64,000 bases of DNA from Bog-113 sp963752695 (GTDB lineage Bacteria; Acidobacteriota; Terriglobia; Bryobacterales; Bryobacteraceae). The stretch covers positions 434,001-498,000 of the forward strand of contig CAVVZB010000001.1 of NCBI GenBank assembly GCA_963752695.1, read 5' to 3'. Within the stretch, counting starts at the first letter, position 1. Each line of letters starts with the position of its first letter. Positions 17,263 through 26,702 of the stretch are shown here, piece after piece. A program made the translations under genes and the position numbers. Below the pieces are notes generated by a model that saw nothing but the letters and a program-made list of their open reading frames with translations, ran no database searches and had not been told where the DNA came from.

Positions 17263-20022
17263 TCAATTCAGCGTTCGGGTTGCTCCCGGGCTGCTGGAAT
17301 TCTCTTTTAAAACTCGGTAGTAAAGCGGCCCGAGTTGCGGGTCTCGGAACACCTTGCAAGTCTTGGTACAAGCCACGGTAGCGCCGCTGTCCACGTTTTC
17401 CTGGTAAAGATAGCCGTATCGGATTCCGGCGACTTGGCCGTCCGACGGTTGAAGAGGAATATTCACTGTTTGGAGCGGCATCGCACTGGCTTGGTTCGGG
17501 ATTATATAAACCACCGACTCGCCGGCCTCTAGGTCAATTTTGTCGATCGTCTGAGCGCGCGGGAGTAGATCCGTCCCGATCGATGAAGCTCGCAACCGAT
17601 AGCGGGCCACGCTGCCGGCGCCGCCGAACGGTCGCAAATCGACTGGGATGGAACGCGTCCAATCATTTCCGTTCACCACCAAAAGCATCAATCCGGCCGC
17701 GCTCTGCCGTACCGCCGTGACGATATTCCGGCCGTACGCCGGGGAACTCCGCGCCGCGCCGAGTAGATACGGTTCTAGTACGTGTGTCAGCAGATTCGCC
17801 GAAGACCCCATGGCTTTCCACGAGTCTGATTGCAAATTGGACGGATTCGACCCGGTTTGCATATAAGTTCCGGGCGCGGCTTGAGCTCGAAAAGCCAGGT
17901 CGGACGGCGGCTCGAAGTAGTAAAGCCGGATGCCAGCGCCCCCGAGGGCCGCAGACGTCATCATTAAGGCGCTGACATGCGAGGGATTGACTCCCGGTTG
18001 GTCCAAGGAATCGACACCGGGCTCGTACGTCGAGCCTGTCCGATTCTGCTTGGTATACGACGGACCGGATAGACTCACCAGCATCAATTGCGGTCGATCG
18101 AGCATGAGGTACGGTTCCCGGCTGTTGAACTCGGATTCAACTGAAGACACCATTTCCTGAATTCCCTCGGACCATGGATAAGTTGCCCTCGTCTTCAGTG
18201 ATGTGAAGTACTGCGACGCGTAGTCGCTCACGCTACCCGGGCCCATCCACGCTCCATGCACGGTGGCAGGACTGGTAGCAAGCGGTGGAAATGCAATCGG
18301 GGTACTCGAAGGCGTCGCCGTCATCCAGCTGCGCATGACCGCAAGCGCGTTATTCGGGACGACTGGGTTACAGGGCGAGCCTTTGCAGTAATTGCCTGCA
18401 AACCAGAGATACTCTATCCCCGGATCGGTCGCGGCGGAGAACGATCCAGAGACGGGGCCGGAGGCGGAGAACTGAAATCCGTCACCTGTGCCGCCCGTGG
18501 CCGTGAACAACGAACCGGCTCTGCTGTTTAAGGCTGCGGTACTGGAGCCGCGCAATGCAAAGGGCCATCCATTTGGCAATGGGTTCTGGAGCCATTCGAC
18601 CGCGCACGAGCCTGCGGTGCACTCAATCTTGTTAAACAAGTAATCGGCTTGCCCGATGTTTCCCTTCGGCACTGGCCGGTCGCCCCAGATTGAACTCGCC
18701 TCGTCAATGGCTTCGATCCCGATCCCCACTCCCGTGGAGGCCAGCGCACCCACGGCGTACTTCACGGCCTGCTTTCCGTTAGGCCAGTTGAGTGTATACC
18801 AGGCATCCGTGCCGATGTTTCGGAAGATATCGTCACCGGTGAGGAGCAGATGAAAGCCGTTCTGCTTCGCCCACGTCATTCGCGGGACGACGTTCTGATC
18901 GAATCCAGCTTTCCAGTCCGTAAACGCCGTCGCCGTGTTTCGCGGATTGGAATACACGCCAAAACTCAATGTGTTCACACCCGCTAGGGTGGCGCTCTCC
19001 AGAAGCCCGGAGTTTTGAGCTATGCTTGGCGGGTCAAGAAAGAACGGCGCAATCACGAACAGGCTTTTCCCCGCCTGGTAAGCCCGCGTCATCGTTCCGT
19101 CCCCCAGGAAATGAGGCACTCCCGCAACGTTATCAACTTGTACCCGGGACGTGCAGCTCCGTGACCCATCGGTCACCGTGACTAAGGCGAAACCCTTCTG
19201 CCCGGCCGTGACAATTCCGTTCGCGTCCACCGACGCAACTACCGGATCACTAGTCTGGTAGGAGACGTGACCGCACGCGCTGCTTACCCCGTCGGTATAA
19301 AGCTGGGTACATCCCACTGGCGCCTCCTGCCCCGGACTTAAGTAGAGGCTCTGCATTCCGGTGATGACATCCATCACCGCGTGACCATTGTTGAAAGAGA
19401 CCAGACGGTTCACCATGCCACGCCAATTTACCCATTGAGGCTGTGCCGGACCCGTGCGCGAATTCATCGAAATGTGCAATTCGTGCGGGCCATTGGAGAA
19501 CCGCGTGGTATCCAGCGAAAACGTCACGTTTAAGGGACTCTTCCAGGTGTTGTCTGTCCAGACTGTCGATTGTTCTTCCCCGTCGATGTTCAACATCCAA
19601 ACGGCAGGAAATGCAAGCGCGTCAGCCCCCGTCACCATCACCGAGACTGTGCCAGACAAGGGCTGATTCAGATCCGGGGCCGTCACCTTCAGATATGCTT
19701 GCCGATTTGAGATAGTCACCTCGCACGCCGCCGCTTCAACCTGATTCCCGAGAGCATCGAACCCGCGCGCCTGGATGTCCGAAACTCCGTCCATCGCTTC
19801 CGCCGTATTCCAATTCGCCGTAAATGGAGGGCGGGAAGCAACGCCTATTCGATTAGAACCAATCGCAAATTCCACCCGCGCAAGTGATCCGGAGTTGGCC
19901 ATCACCGTTAGTGCGGCCGTTCCCGAAATCTGCCCACCGCAAGCCGGGGCACTAAAGCTCATCGAGGCCCATAAGGATGCCCCTGCCAGACTCAGGAGCA
20001 GACCCGCACGCATAATCCACAT
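17263..20022 (-). CDS. Large secreted protein with Ig-like domains, possible glycosidase-like core, unknown function
   Basis: 919 aa with a signal peptide (MRAGLLLSLAGASLWASM after a two- or three-residue leader). The N-terminal region has Ig-like beta modules (residues about 25-225), including a LTVMANSGSLARVEFAIGS/TANWNTAEAMDG unit seen in carbohydrate-active enzymes. A Big_2-like module follows (SYQTSDPVVASVDANGIVTA, about 255-300). The central 450 residues have barrel-like features (GFHLLLTGDD, GIGIEAIDEAS, MTSAALGGAGIRLYYFEP) and the end is a beta domain (SIPVDLRPFGGAGS, YRVLKENSSS). A glycoside hydrolase-type fold is likely but no family or catalytic residues can be named. It is downstream of the spermidine synthase-like gene by 49 bases. 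Confidence 0.7.
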   Translation of the reverse strand: MWIMRAGLLLSLAGASLWASMSFSAPACGGQISGTAALTVMANSGSLARVEFAIGSNRIGVASRPPFTANWNTAEAMDGVSDIQARGFDALGNQVEAAACEVTISNRQAYLKVTAPDLNQPLSGTVSVMVTGADALAFPAVWMLNIDGEEQSTVWTDNTWKSPLNVTFSLDTTRFSNGPHELHISMNSRTGPAQPQWVNWRGMVNRLVSFNNGHAVMDVITGMQSLYLSPGQEAPVGCTQLYTDGVSSACGHVSYQTSDPVVASVDANGIVTAGQKGFALVTVTDGSRSCTSRVQVDNVAGVPHFLGDGTMTRAYQAGKSLFVIAPFFLDPPSIAQNSGLLESATLAGVNTLSFGVYSNPRNTATAFTDWKAGFDQNVVPRMTWAKQNGFHLLLTGDDIFRNIGTDAWYTLNWPNGKQAVKYAVGALASTGVGIGIEAIDEASSIWGDRPVPKGNIGQADYLFNKIECTAGSCAVEWLQNPLPNGWPFALRGSSTAALNSRAGSLFTATGGTGDGFQFSASGPVSGSFSAATDPGIEYLWFAGNYCKGSPCNPVVPNNALAVMRSWMTATPSSTPIAFPPLATSPATVHGAWMGPGSVSDYASQYFTSLKTRATYPWSEGIQEMVSSVESEFNSREPYLMLDRPQLMLVSLSGPSYTKQNRTGSTYEPGVDSLDQPGVNPSHVSALMMTSAALGGAGIRLYYFEPPSDLAFRAQAAPGTYMQTGSNPSNLQSDSWKAMGSSANLLTHVLEPYLLGAARSSPAYGRNIVTAVRQSAAGLMLLVVNGNDWTRSIPVDLRPFGGAGSVARYRLRASSIGTDLLPRAQTIDKIDLEAGESVVYIIPNQASAMPLQTVNIPLQPSDGQVAGIRYGYLYQENVDSGATVACTKTCKVFRDPQLGPLYYRVLKENSSSPGATRTLN

Positions 20023-20071
20023 CTGGGTGGCTTTCGGCAGATTTCCGGAACTTCTTTAGATCGCACTCCGC

Positions 20072-22171
20072 TTATTGCAAAATCTTCCAGAGATTGCTGA
20101 AATCGTCAGTCCAGGGCCGTAATCCGGGCCGGTCATCAATAGGCGACTCAGCCTCGGCCATCCACGGAAATCGCTTCAGTTCGTCGGCGCCCACCAGCAC
20201 CCAATCAGAAGCGAAAGTTCGCGTCGGATCCTCACGCAGACTTTCGATCAAATGCGCTTCCCGTCCGGCCTCGACCGCCAACAGCTGCACAGGAGTGGAA
20301 AGATCCAAATACTTGTTCGACGTGTGAATTGCCAAAATGCCGCCGGGGCGCAACTGCCGGAAATACACGCGGAACGCCTCACGAGTCAAAAGGTGAATCG
20401 GGATCGAGTCCCCCGAAAAAGCATCAACCGCGATAACGTTAAATTGCTGATTTTGCTCCCGTTCCATGGCCAGGCGTGCATCCCCTAAAGCGACCTCGAC
20501 GTGGCCCGGACAATCTCGTAAATAGGTGAATTCCGATTGGGCCAGCCGCAAGACCAGCGGGTTAATTTCATAGAAGCGGATCGAGTCTCCCAGCCGCGCC
20601 CAGGTCGCCATCGTCCCCGTTCCGAGCCCAACCACGCCGATACTTACAGGCCCGCGTTTTTGTAGATCCTGCATTAGAAGACCGATCCCGGTTTTCGGCG
20701 CGTAGTACGTGATCGGTAATCGCCGTCGCACAGGATCCAGATACTGTTCGCCATGGTTGATCGTGCCGTGAGCTAGTTCTTTCAGGCCGAGGTCGTCATC
20801 CACGGTGACCCGCAAAGCGCCATAGAAATTGCGCACCAACAAGTCCGCGTCGCTCAGGAACTCCGCTTGCTGCTTGCCCAGGCAAATAGCCATCCCGAGA
20901 GTCGCGACAATCCCCAGCGCCCACGCAGCCCAAGTCATTTTGCCCGCCCCCCTGGCCTGCTTCACTAAAATCGACAGCACTGTTAAGGGGGTCAGAACCA
21001 GTAGAATCGGAAACTCCAGAAGTGCTGGAAAAACGGTCGGCGCAAACGCGGCGACGAAGAGCCCTCCGCATGCTCCGCCTAGCGCAACCATCAAGTAGAA
21101 GCCGGTCAAGAATTCCTTCGCCGGCCGTCTTTTCACCAGCTCACCGTGACAGACCATGCAGCACGTGAACAGACCTAAGGTGAACAGCGGAATCAACAGC
21201 CGAATCTCGCGAATCTGCACCTGGCGAGCTAACGCGTATGCCATCGCCCCAATCGCAATCGTAAACAGTGGGAGCCAAATTCTTCGGCGATACCACCGCG
21301 AACTCTCGAAGGTGAGTATGAAACTCAGCAGATACAGACTTAATGGCAGTACCCAGAGAAAAGGAATCGCGGCGATATTTTGAGTAATGTGGTTGCTGAT
21401 CGCGAGCAGCAGCCCCGACGCGCACCCGGAAAGAATCAGCCATGCCAGCCGCGTTCCCCAGTCCGGCGCTATCGCCGGTTCTCGGGTGTTTTCCAGGTCT
21501 GGCGCAGCCGGCCAATCCGCGTCGCGCGCGAGCCACATACATAGGCCGGCGAAGATTGCATAACCCGCCGACCACATCCAAGCTTGGTTCCGCAGTGAAA
21601 GCGCCGGTTCAATCACGAAGGGATAGCTGAGCAGCGCCAGCATCGACCCTAAGTTCGACAGGGCGAAAAACCGGTACGGCAGTCCCGTGGTGCGCGTCCG
21701 CCCGTACCAGGTCTGCAGCAACGGACTTGTCGCCGCCATGAGGAAGTAAGGTGCTCCCGCGACGACCGTCAGAAGCTCGAGAATTCGAATCAGTGGCAGT
21801 GATCCATCGAGCGGCTTCCACCTGACCGAGGGAATGATCGGCAAAGCGAGTAAGCTCACCAGAAGCAACGCGCGATGCACCCATTTCGCCCGCGCGCCAC
21901 TCTGTCCGCCGCCCAGCCAGTGCGCGTAGCCGTAACCCGCCAGCAGAGCCAGTTGGAAAAAGAGCATGCAGGAGGTCCAGACCGCGGCAGACCCACCGAA
22001 CCAAGGCAAAATCTCTTTGGCAACCAGCGGTTGCATCTGGAACAACAAGAACGCGCTTAGAAATATTGTTAACGCATAAACCGCTGCAGGAGCGCCCGCC
22101 CTAGTTGTAGGCGGCGACGCCCGTGACGCGTTCCCCGATAACCAGGGCGTGGATGTGGTCGGTTCCCTCAT
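20072..22171 (-). CDS. Membrane-anchored spermidine synthase-like protein
   Basis: 699 aa. The N-terminal about 440 residues form many membrane spans with transporter-like character (IFLSAFLLFQMQPLVAKEILPW, MLFFQLALLAGYGYAHW). The C-terminal about 200 residues are an aminopropyltransferase/methyltransferase fold: GVVGLGTGTMATWA, FYEINPLVLRLAQ, VIAVDAFSGDSIPIHLLT and LRPGGILAIHTSN. Fused MFS/spermidine synthase proteins are widespread but their product is unproven. ATG 22171 makes the gene overlap the acyl-CoA dehydrogenase gene by 71 bases; no ATG or GTG start lies between it and the first span, so the overlap seems real. Confidence 0.82.
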   Translation of the reverse strand: MREPTTSTPWLSGNASRASPPTTRAGAPAAVYALTIFLSAFLLFQMQPLVAKEILPWFGGSAAVWTSCMLFFQLALLAGYGYAHWLGGGQSGARAKWVHRALLLVSLLALPIIPSVRWKPLDGSLPLIRILELLTVVAGAPYFLMAATSPLLQTWYGRTRTTGLPYRFFALSNLGSMLALLSYPFVIEPALSLRNQAWMWSAGYAIFAGLCMWLARDADWPAAPDLENTREPAIAPDWGTRLAWLILSGCASGLLLAISNHITQNIAAIPFLWVLPLSLYLLSFILTFESSRWYRRRIWLPLFTIAIGAMAYALARQVQIREIRLLIPLFTLGLFTCCMVCHGELVKRRPAKEFLTGFYLMVALGGACGGLFVAAFAPTVFPALLEFPILLVLTPLTVLSILVKQARGAGKMTWAAWALGIVATLGMAICLGKQQAEFLSDADLLVRNFYGALRVTVDDDLGLKELAHGTINHGEQYLDPVRRRLPITYYAPKTGIGLLMQDLQKRGPVSIGVVGLGTGTMATWARLGDSIRFYEINPLVLRLAQSEFTYLRDCPGHVEVALGDARLAMEREQNQQFNVIAVDAFSGDSIPIHLLTREAFRVYFRQLRPGGILAIHTSNKYLDLSTPVQLLAVEAGREAHLIESLREDPTRTFASDWVLVGADELKRFPWMAEAESPIDDRPGLRPWTDDFSNLWKILQ

Positions 22172-23270
22172 ACGTCTTTACGGTTTCGAGGTTGCATAGA
22201 TGGCGCATAACAGGATACTCCTCGGTGATCCCGTTGGCGCCGAGCAAATCGCGCGCGTCGCGGGCCGCGTCTAGTGCGATTGCAACGTTATTGCGCTTCA
22301 GCATGGAAATGTGTGCCGGTTCCAGCAAACCTTGATCCTTCAACCGCCCGCAATGCAGCGCCAGCAGTTGCGCCTTTGTAATCTCTGTAATCATGCGCGC
22401 CAGCTTCTCTTGCACCAGTTGATGGGACGCTAACGGCTTATCTGCGAACTGCTTTCGCGTGACTACGTATTCACGGGCCGTCTCAAAGCAGTCCATGGCG
22501 GCACCCAGCACGCCCCACCCAATTCCATACCGCGCTTGCGACAGGCACGAAAGCGGACCCTTCAATCCCCGAACCTCAGGAAGCATATTGCAGCACGGGA
22601 CGCGGCAATCGGAAAATGCGAGGCTGGAAGTCACCGAGGCCCGCATCGACCACTTTCCGTGTATGTCGGAGGTCGAATAACCGCGAGTTCCTTTCTCCAC
22701 CAGAAACCCGCGCACGCCATCGTGGGTTTTCGCCCAGACTATGGCCACATTCGCCAGACTCCCGTTTGTGATCCAGGTCTTTTCTCCATTGAGTACCCAA
22801 TCCTGTCCGTCACGGACCGCGTTTGTGCGCATCCCGCCGGGGTTTGACCCGAAGTCCGGCTCGGTCAGCCCGAAGCACCCAATAGCCTCGCCCGATTGCA
22901 TTTGCGGAAGCCATCTGTGTTTTTGCTCGTCGGAGCCGAACTTCCAGATCGGATACATGCAAAGCGCGCCCTGCACCGAAACGAAACTGCGTAGGCCCGA
23001 ATCGCCGCGCTCGATTTCCTGCATGACTAGCCCGTACTCCACGTTGCTCATCTCCGCGCAGTTGTATCCGGTCAAATTTGCGCCAAAAAATCCAAGGCGC
23101 CCCATTTCCCGGATCAGAGATGTCGGAAAGGTAGCATTCCGGTAAGAATCGTTGATCAGAGGCATTACCGCTGAATCGACGAAGTCCCGCGTAGTCTGGC
23201 GTACCATCTTCTCCTGTTCATCAAATTGCGAATCGATTCGAAGATAGTCCGTAAACCCTTTTGTCATCAT
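22101..23270 (-). CDS. Glutaryl-CoA dehydrogenase-like acyl-CoA dehydrogenase
   Basis: A 389-aa flavoprotein. The fold is standard: N-terminal helices, a central FAD-binding beta domain (IGCFGLTEPDFGSNPGGM, NGEKTWITNGSLA) and C-terminal helices with DLLGANGITEEYPVMRHLCN and the catalytic glutamate in KTYEGTDHIHALVIG. TYEGTDHIH and the GRxGF-like MGRLGFFGANLTGY segments match the glutaryl-CoA dehydrogenase group, which oxidises and decarboxylates glutaryl-CoA to crotonyl-CoA in lysine/tryptophan breakdown. Substrate assignment is by family likeness. No other pathway genes are adjacent. Confidence 0.88.
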   Translation of the reverse strand: MMTKGFTDYLRIDSQFDEQEKMVRQTTRDFVDSAVMPLINDSYRNATFPTSLIREMGRLGFFGANLTGYNCAEMSNVEYGLVMQEIERGDSGLRSFVSVQGALCMYPIWKFGSDEQKHRWLPQMQSGEAIGCFGLTEPDFGSNPGGMRTNAVRDGQDWVLNGEKTWITNGSLANVAIVWAKTHDGVRGFLVEKGTRGYSTSDIHGKWSMRASVTSSLAFSDCRVPCCNMLPEVRGLKGPLSCLSQARYGIGWGVLGAAMDCFETAREYVVTRKQFADKPLASHQLVQEKLARMITEITKAQLLALHCGRLKDQGLLEPAHISMLKRNNVAIALDAARDARDLLGANGITEEYPVMRHLCNLETVKTYEGTDHIHALVIGERVTGVAAYN

Positions 23271-23430
23271 GCAAATACTCTCGGTTCATCGTATCAGCCA
23301 GTGGGATGGGGGCATGTGGCTAAAGCTACGGAACCTGGCGTGCATAATTTCTTAAAAAGGCCAAACTCCGCCTATACTTGAAAGAAGAACCTGCCGATAC
23401 TGGCTTTAGGTTGAAACGAAGGTGCCCGTG

Positions 23431-24933
23431 ATGGACATGAAAGCTATAGCTAGTTCCCTGCTTTGGTTGGGCGGGATTGCTTTTGTCCTATCGGTCATTC
23501 TTACGCCAATCATGCGCGATATCTTCCGCTCCTATGGCGTGGTGGATTTGCCTGATCAGGGCCGTAAAGCTCATAAATACCCTATCCCGCGAGTGGGTGG
23601 CATCGCCATAGCGATTGCTTACACTCTGGCCTTTGTGTTTGCGCCAGCGCCCGAAGGCTCGCTGCTTCACGAAAATTTATACCTTGTCTGGCGATTGCTG
23701 CCGGCGGCTGGGGTGATCTTTGCTACAGGTATCATTGATGACCTATTCGGACTAAAGCCGTGGCAAAAGCTCATCGGCCAGTTCGGCGGTGCGACCTTGG
23801 CCTACTTCGCCGGTATCCGGGTCTTGATCGTAGTGGGCGTGGCGACCGAAGATTGGTGGAGCTATCCGGCAACTATCCTCTGGTTACTGGTTTGCACAAA
23901 TGCTTTTAACCTGGTTGACGGAATGGACGGACTAGCTGGTGGGATCGGGCTTTTCTCGACGCTGACGATTTTCGTTGCGAGCCTGGTGCACCAGAGTCCC
24001 GCTCTGGCGCTTGCGACTGTTCCCCTGGCCGGCTGCTTACTAGGTTTCCTTTGTTATAACTTCAATCCGGCGACCATCTTTTTAGGTGATTCGGGCAGTT
24101 TGTCCATTGGGTTTCTGCTTGGGTGCTTTGGCATCATATGGACACAAAAATCAGCGACTCTACTCGGAATGACGGCGCCTCTAATGGCGCTTTCCATCCC
24201 CTTGCTCGATACGTGTCTTTGCATCGTCCGCCGCGCGCTCAAGCGCCAGCCGATTTTCAGCCCTGACCGCGGACATATTCATCACAAGCTACTCGACCGC
24301 GGCCTCACGCCCCGGCGGGCAGTGCTAGTTGTCTACGCGGTTTGTAGCCTGGTCGCTTGCTTCTCGATTCTCCAAAGCACCGTTCGCAGCAATCGGATTA
24401 GCGGCGTAATCACCATCGTTTTCTGTGCAGTGGCGTGGCTCGGAATTCAATATCTTGGGTATGCAGAATTTTCGGTAGCCGGAAAGATGCTCTTTAGCGG
24501 TGATTTCCAAAAGAGTCTGAAGGTCCAATTGGAACTGCATGCCTTCGAGCGCGAAATCGTTAAGGCCGAGACGTTGGAAGATTGTTGGCGCATTCTTCAG
24601 AGCACTGCCAAGAATTGCGGATTTCGATGTGAGCGCTTGCGCGTGGGAGATAGTAGTGTTTTTGAGTCATGCCTCGATTCACGATTGACCGAAATGTCAG
24701 ATCCGCCCGCGGAGTGGCGGTTACGAATTCCGATGCTCGATGGGGGTTACGTCGATCTCACCCGCCCTTTTAACACCGTGATCTCCGCGTCCGTCGTAGG
24801 CCCGTTTGTAGACGTCATCCGCGGAACGCTTGCGCCTACGTTAAAACGTGTGGCGGCAGAGGACCAGAAGCGCGTGGGACTAGGCTCGATGGTTCCGGTT
24901 GCTGCGACAGGAAATCTTAAGGGCGCGTACTAA
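23431..24933 (+). CDS. WecA/TagO-type undecaprenyl-phosphate sugar-1-phosphate transferase with C-terminal extension
   Basis: The initiating enzyme of lipid-linked glycan synthesis: it transfers a HexNAc-1-phosphate from UDP-sugar to undecaprenyl phosphate. Family motifs: HKYPIPRVGGIAIA, the metal-binding IIDDLFGLKPW, NLVDGMDGLAGG, FLGDSGSLSIGF and the sugar-specificity loop PDRGHIHHKLLDRG, among about 10-11 membrane spans in the first 330 residues. Beyond residue about 350 comes a soluble extension of about 150 residues (LELHAFEREIVKAETLEDCWRIL...), unusual for the family and possibly GAF-like. The start is placed at ATG 23431 because GAAGG lies about 8 bases upstream; in-frame GTG codons at 23422 and 23428 are alternatives. 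First gene of a three-gene plus-strand group. Confidence 0.88.
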   Translation: MDMKAIASSLLWLGGIAFVLSVILTPIMRDIFRSYGVVDLPDQGRKAHKYPIPRVGGIAIAIAYTLAFVFAPAPEGSLLHENLYLVWRLLPAAGVIFATGIIDDLFGLKPWQKLIGQFGGATLAYFAGIRVLIVVGVATEDWWSYPATILWLLVCTNAFNLVDGMDGLAGGIGLFSTLTIFVASLVHQSPALALATVPLAGCLLGFLCYNFNPATIFLGDSGSLSIGFLLGCFGIIWTQKSATLLGMTAPLMALSIPLLDTCLCIVRRALKRQPIFSPDRGHIHHKLLDRGLTPRRAVLVVYAVCSLVACFSILQSTVRSNRISGVITIVFCAVAWLGIQYLGYAEFSVAGKMLFSGDFQKSLKVQLELHAFEREIVKAETLEDCWRILQSTAKNCGFRCERLRVGDSSVFESCLDSRLTEMSDPPAEWRLRIPMLDGGYVDLTRPFNTVISASVVGPFVDVIRGTLAPTLKRVAAEDQKRVGLGSMVPVAATGNLKGAY

Positions 24934-24951
24934 CTAAGAGACGGGCTAGCG

Positions 24952-26298
24952 ATGCGGGCCTTCTCTTTATTTCCAACTCAAACACTGATCGTTCTCGTCG
25001 GCGATCTCCTGCTTTCCGCTCTTATCTATAGCGTCTCTGCGGCCTATTTGATCCAAGATCCGCTATTAGGCTTCCTTGCGGACTCAAATGGATGGCTTCG
25101 GTTGCTGCTCGCCGTCATTAGCATCGTCGGGGGCATCTATTTCAACGAGCTATACTCCGCCGTTCGCGTGCGCTCCCGCATCTCACTCATTCTTCAGCTA
25201 TCGCACGTCTTCGGGCTTTCCCTTGTTATCCAGACGCTGCTCGTGTATCTGAATGCGAACTGGGCTCTACCCCGCCGGGTCGTGCTCGCGGCAACGCTGA
25301 TCGGACTGCCGGCGTTTTTTCTTTGGCGACTCGCCTATAGCGCCTTTTTATGGAAGCTGTTCGGCACCCAATCGGTCTTGCTTGTGGGTAATGGCCCGCT
25401 CGCACAGGAGTTGGCCCGCTTGATTGCATCGAACCCCGATCGCGCCATGAGCCTCGCCGGCTATGTCGGTGACGCAGTTCCCATCGATGCGATTCCAGGC
25501 ATTTATCTTGGCCGCTTTGAGGAGTTACCGGCAATTACCGACGAAGTGCGGCCGCATCGCGTCGTCGTTGCTTGTTCTGACCGCCGCGACGGAGGTATGC
25601 CGATTGCAGAGCTTCTAACCGTCCGGCATCGAGGCGTTCCGATCGAAGAAGGTGCCCGGCTGTATGAACTCCTGTGCAATCGTATATGCGCCAGCGAGTT
25701 CAGTCCTTCGCAGTTCATTTTCGATCAGACTCTTAAGCATCGGCCCGGCAGCGTGGCGCTGCAGTCGATCTACATCAATCTGATGGCCCTCGTCGGGATC
25801 GCCGTACTCTCGCCCTTATTGATCGTGTTAAGCATCCTCGTGAAGCTCTCGACACGCGGGCCTATTCTGAATCCGGTTCCATGCGTCGGCTACCGCCAAA
25901 TTCCTTTCTCTTTTCTTCGGTTCCGAACCACTCGCCGGGCTCCTGGATCAAACCGTGAAAGCGTGACGCGCCTCGGCGCTTTTTTGCGAAAGACCAGACT
26001 GGAAGTGTTGCCGGCGCTGTTTAACTTGCTGCGTGGCGAAATGGCGATCGTGGGGCCGCGGCTTGATCGACAGGAGATTGGTGAGGAGCTGGCTAACCGC
26101 ATTCCGTTTTATGAGCAGCGATATGCACTGCGGCCAGGTCTAACGGGCTGGAGCCAAATCAATATGGACCGTCAACCGGAAGCCCCGGATGCGCTGATTT
26201 CGCTTGAGTACGACCTCTACTACCTCAAGAATATGTCCCTCTCCCTGGATGCCTACGTCTTGCTGCATCGTTTGCGGCACATGTTTACGATCGCTTAG
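24952..26298 (+). CDS. Polyprenyl glycosylphosphotransferase-like sugar transferase with altered active-site dyad
   Basis: 448 aa: four N-terminal membrane spans (to about residue 130), a Rossmann-like middle (VLLVGNGPLAQELARLI), a re-entrant membrane segment (LMALVGIAVLSPLLIVLSIL) and the C-terminal catalytic domain (RGEMAIVGPRLDRQE, YALRPGLTGWSQIN, LEYDLYYLKN). This family moves a sugar-1-phosphate onto undecaprenyl phosphate. Two conserved features differ: the RQxRVG..G.PF loop reads NPVPCVGYRQIPF, and the catalytic Asp-Glu of the LDELPQ motif is Glu351-Val352 (RLEVLPAL). Either chemistry is altered or the protein has a different role. It lies 18 bases downstream of the WecA-like gene. Confidence 0.85.
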   Translation: MRAFSLFPTQTLIVLVGDLLLSALIYSVSAAYLIQDPLLGFLADSNGWLRLLLAVISIVGGIYFNELYSAVRVRSRISLILQLSHVFGLSLVIQTLLVYLNANWALPRRVVLAATLIGLPAFFLWRLAYSAFLWKLFGTQSVLLVGNGPLAQELARLIASNPDRAMSLAGYVGDAVPIDAIPGIYLGRFEELPAITDEVRPHRVVVACSDRRDGGMPIAELLTVRHRGVPIEEGARLYELLCNRICASEFSPSQFIFDQTLKHRPGSVALQSIYINLMALVGIAVLSPLLIVLSILVKLSTRGPILNPVPCVGYRQIPFSFLRFRTTRRAPGSNRESVTRLGAFLRKTRLEVLPALFNLLRGEMAIVGPRLDRQEIGEELANRIPFYEQRYALRPGLTGWSQINMDRQPEAPDALISLEYDLYYLKNMSLSLDAYVLLHRLRHMFTIA

Positions 26299-26345
26299 AT
26301 TCCGGCATCATAAAGTTTTTGGGAAGCTCCACCGATAGGGTTCTC

Positions 26346-26702
26346 ATGACTCCGAACCTGATCCTGCTCAACATTTGCTCAATAGCATTGATTGGCCTGC
26401 TTGGCCTATTTGCACTGCATAATCGAAAGTCGGGGTGGGTGAAGCACCGGACGACGGTCGTGGAAGATCTGCTCAGCCTTCAGAGAATTTGGGATGAGGA
26501 AGAAACACGACTAGACGAGTCAGCTCAACCAACCACGGGGCATGCTGCGATATCGCATCAACCGGAACCCACAAAGGCAATGGGTGTCCAGCTATCTTCG
26601 TTGAACTCCGCGCTAAAAAGCTCTGTCTCGAGAAACTCTGAGGCACCCTTAGAACAGGTAAATGCCGACGAACCCCAGACCATGGCCATTGAAGCTGCCT
26701 AA
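26346..26702 (+). CDS. Single-span membrane-anchored protein of unknown function
   Basis: The start is set at ATG 26346, with AGGG five bases before it; an upstream TTG at 26319 is less likely. 118 aa: one membrane span (LILLNICSIALIGLLGLFAL, residues about 4-23), a basic patch (HNRKSGWVKHR) and a polar, Ser/Pro/Glu-rich cytoplasmic tail with little predicted structure. It follows the sugar transferase by 47 bases, so may be an accessory of the polysaccharide machinery. Its last four bases overlap the end of the converging GT2 gene. Confidence 0.65.
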   Translation: MTPNLILLNICSIALIGLLGLFALHNRKSGWVKHRTTVVEDLLSLQRIWDEEETRLDESAQPTTGHAAISHQPEPTKAMGVQLSSLNSALKSSVSRNSEAPLEQVNADEPQTMAIEAA

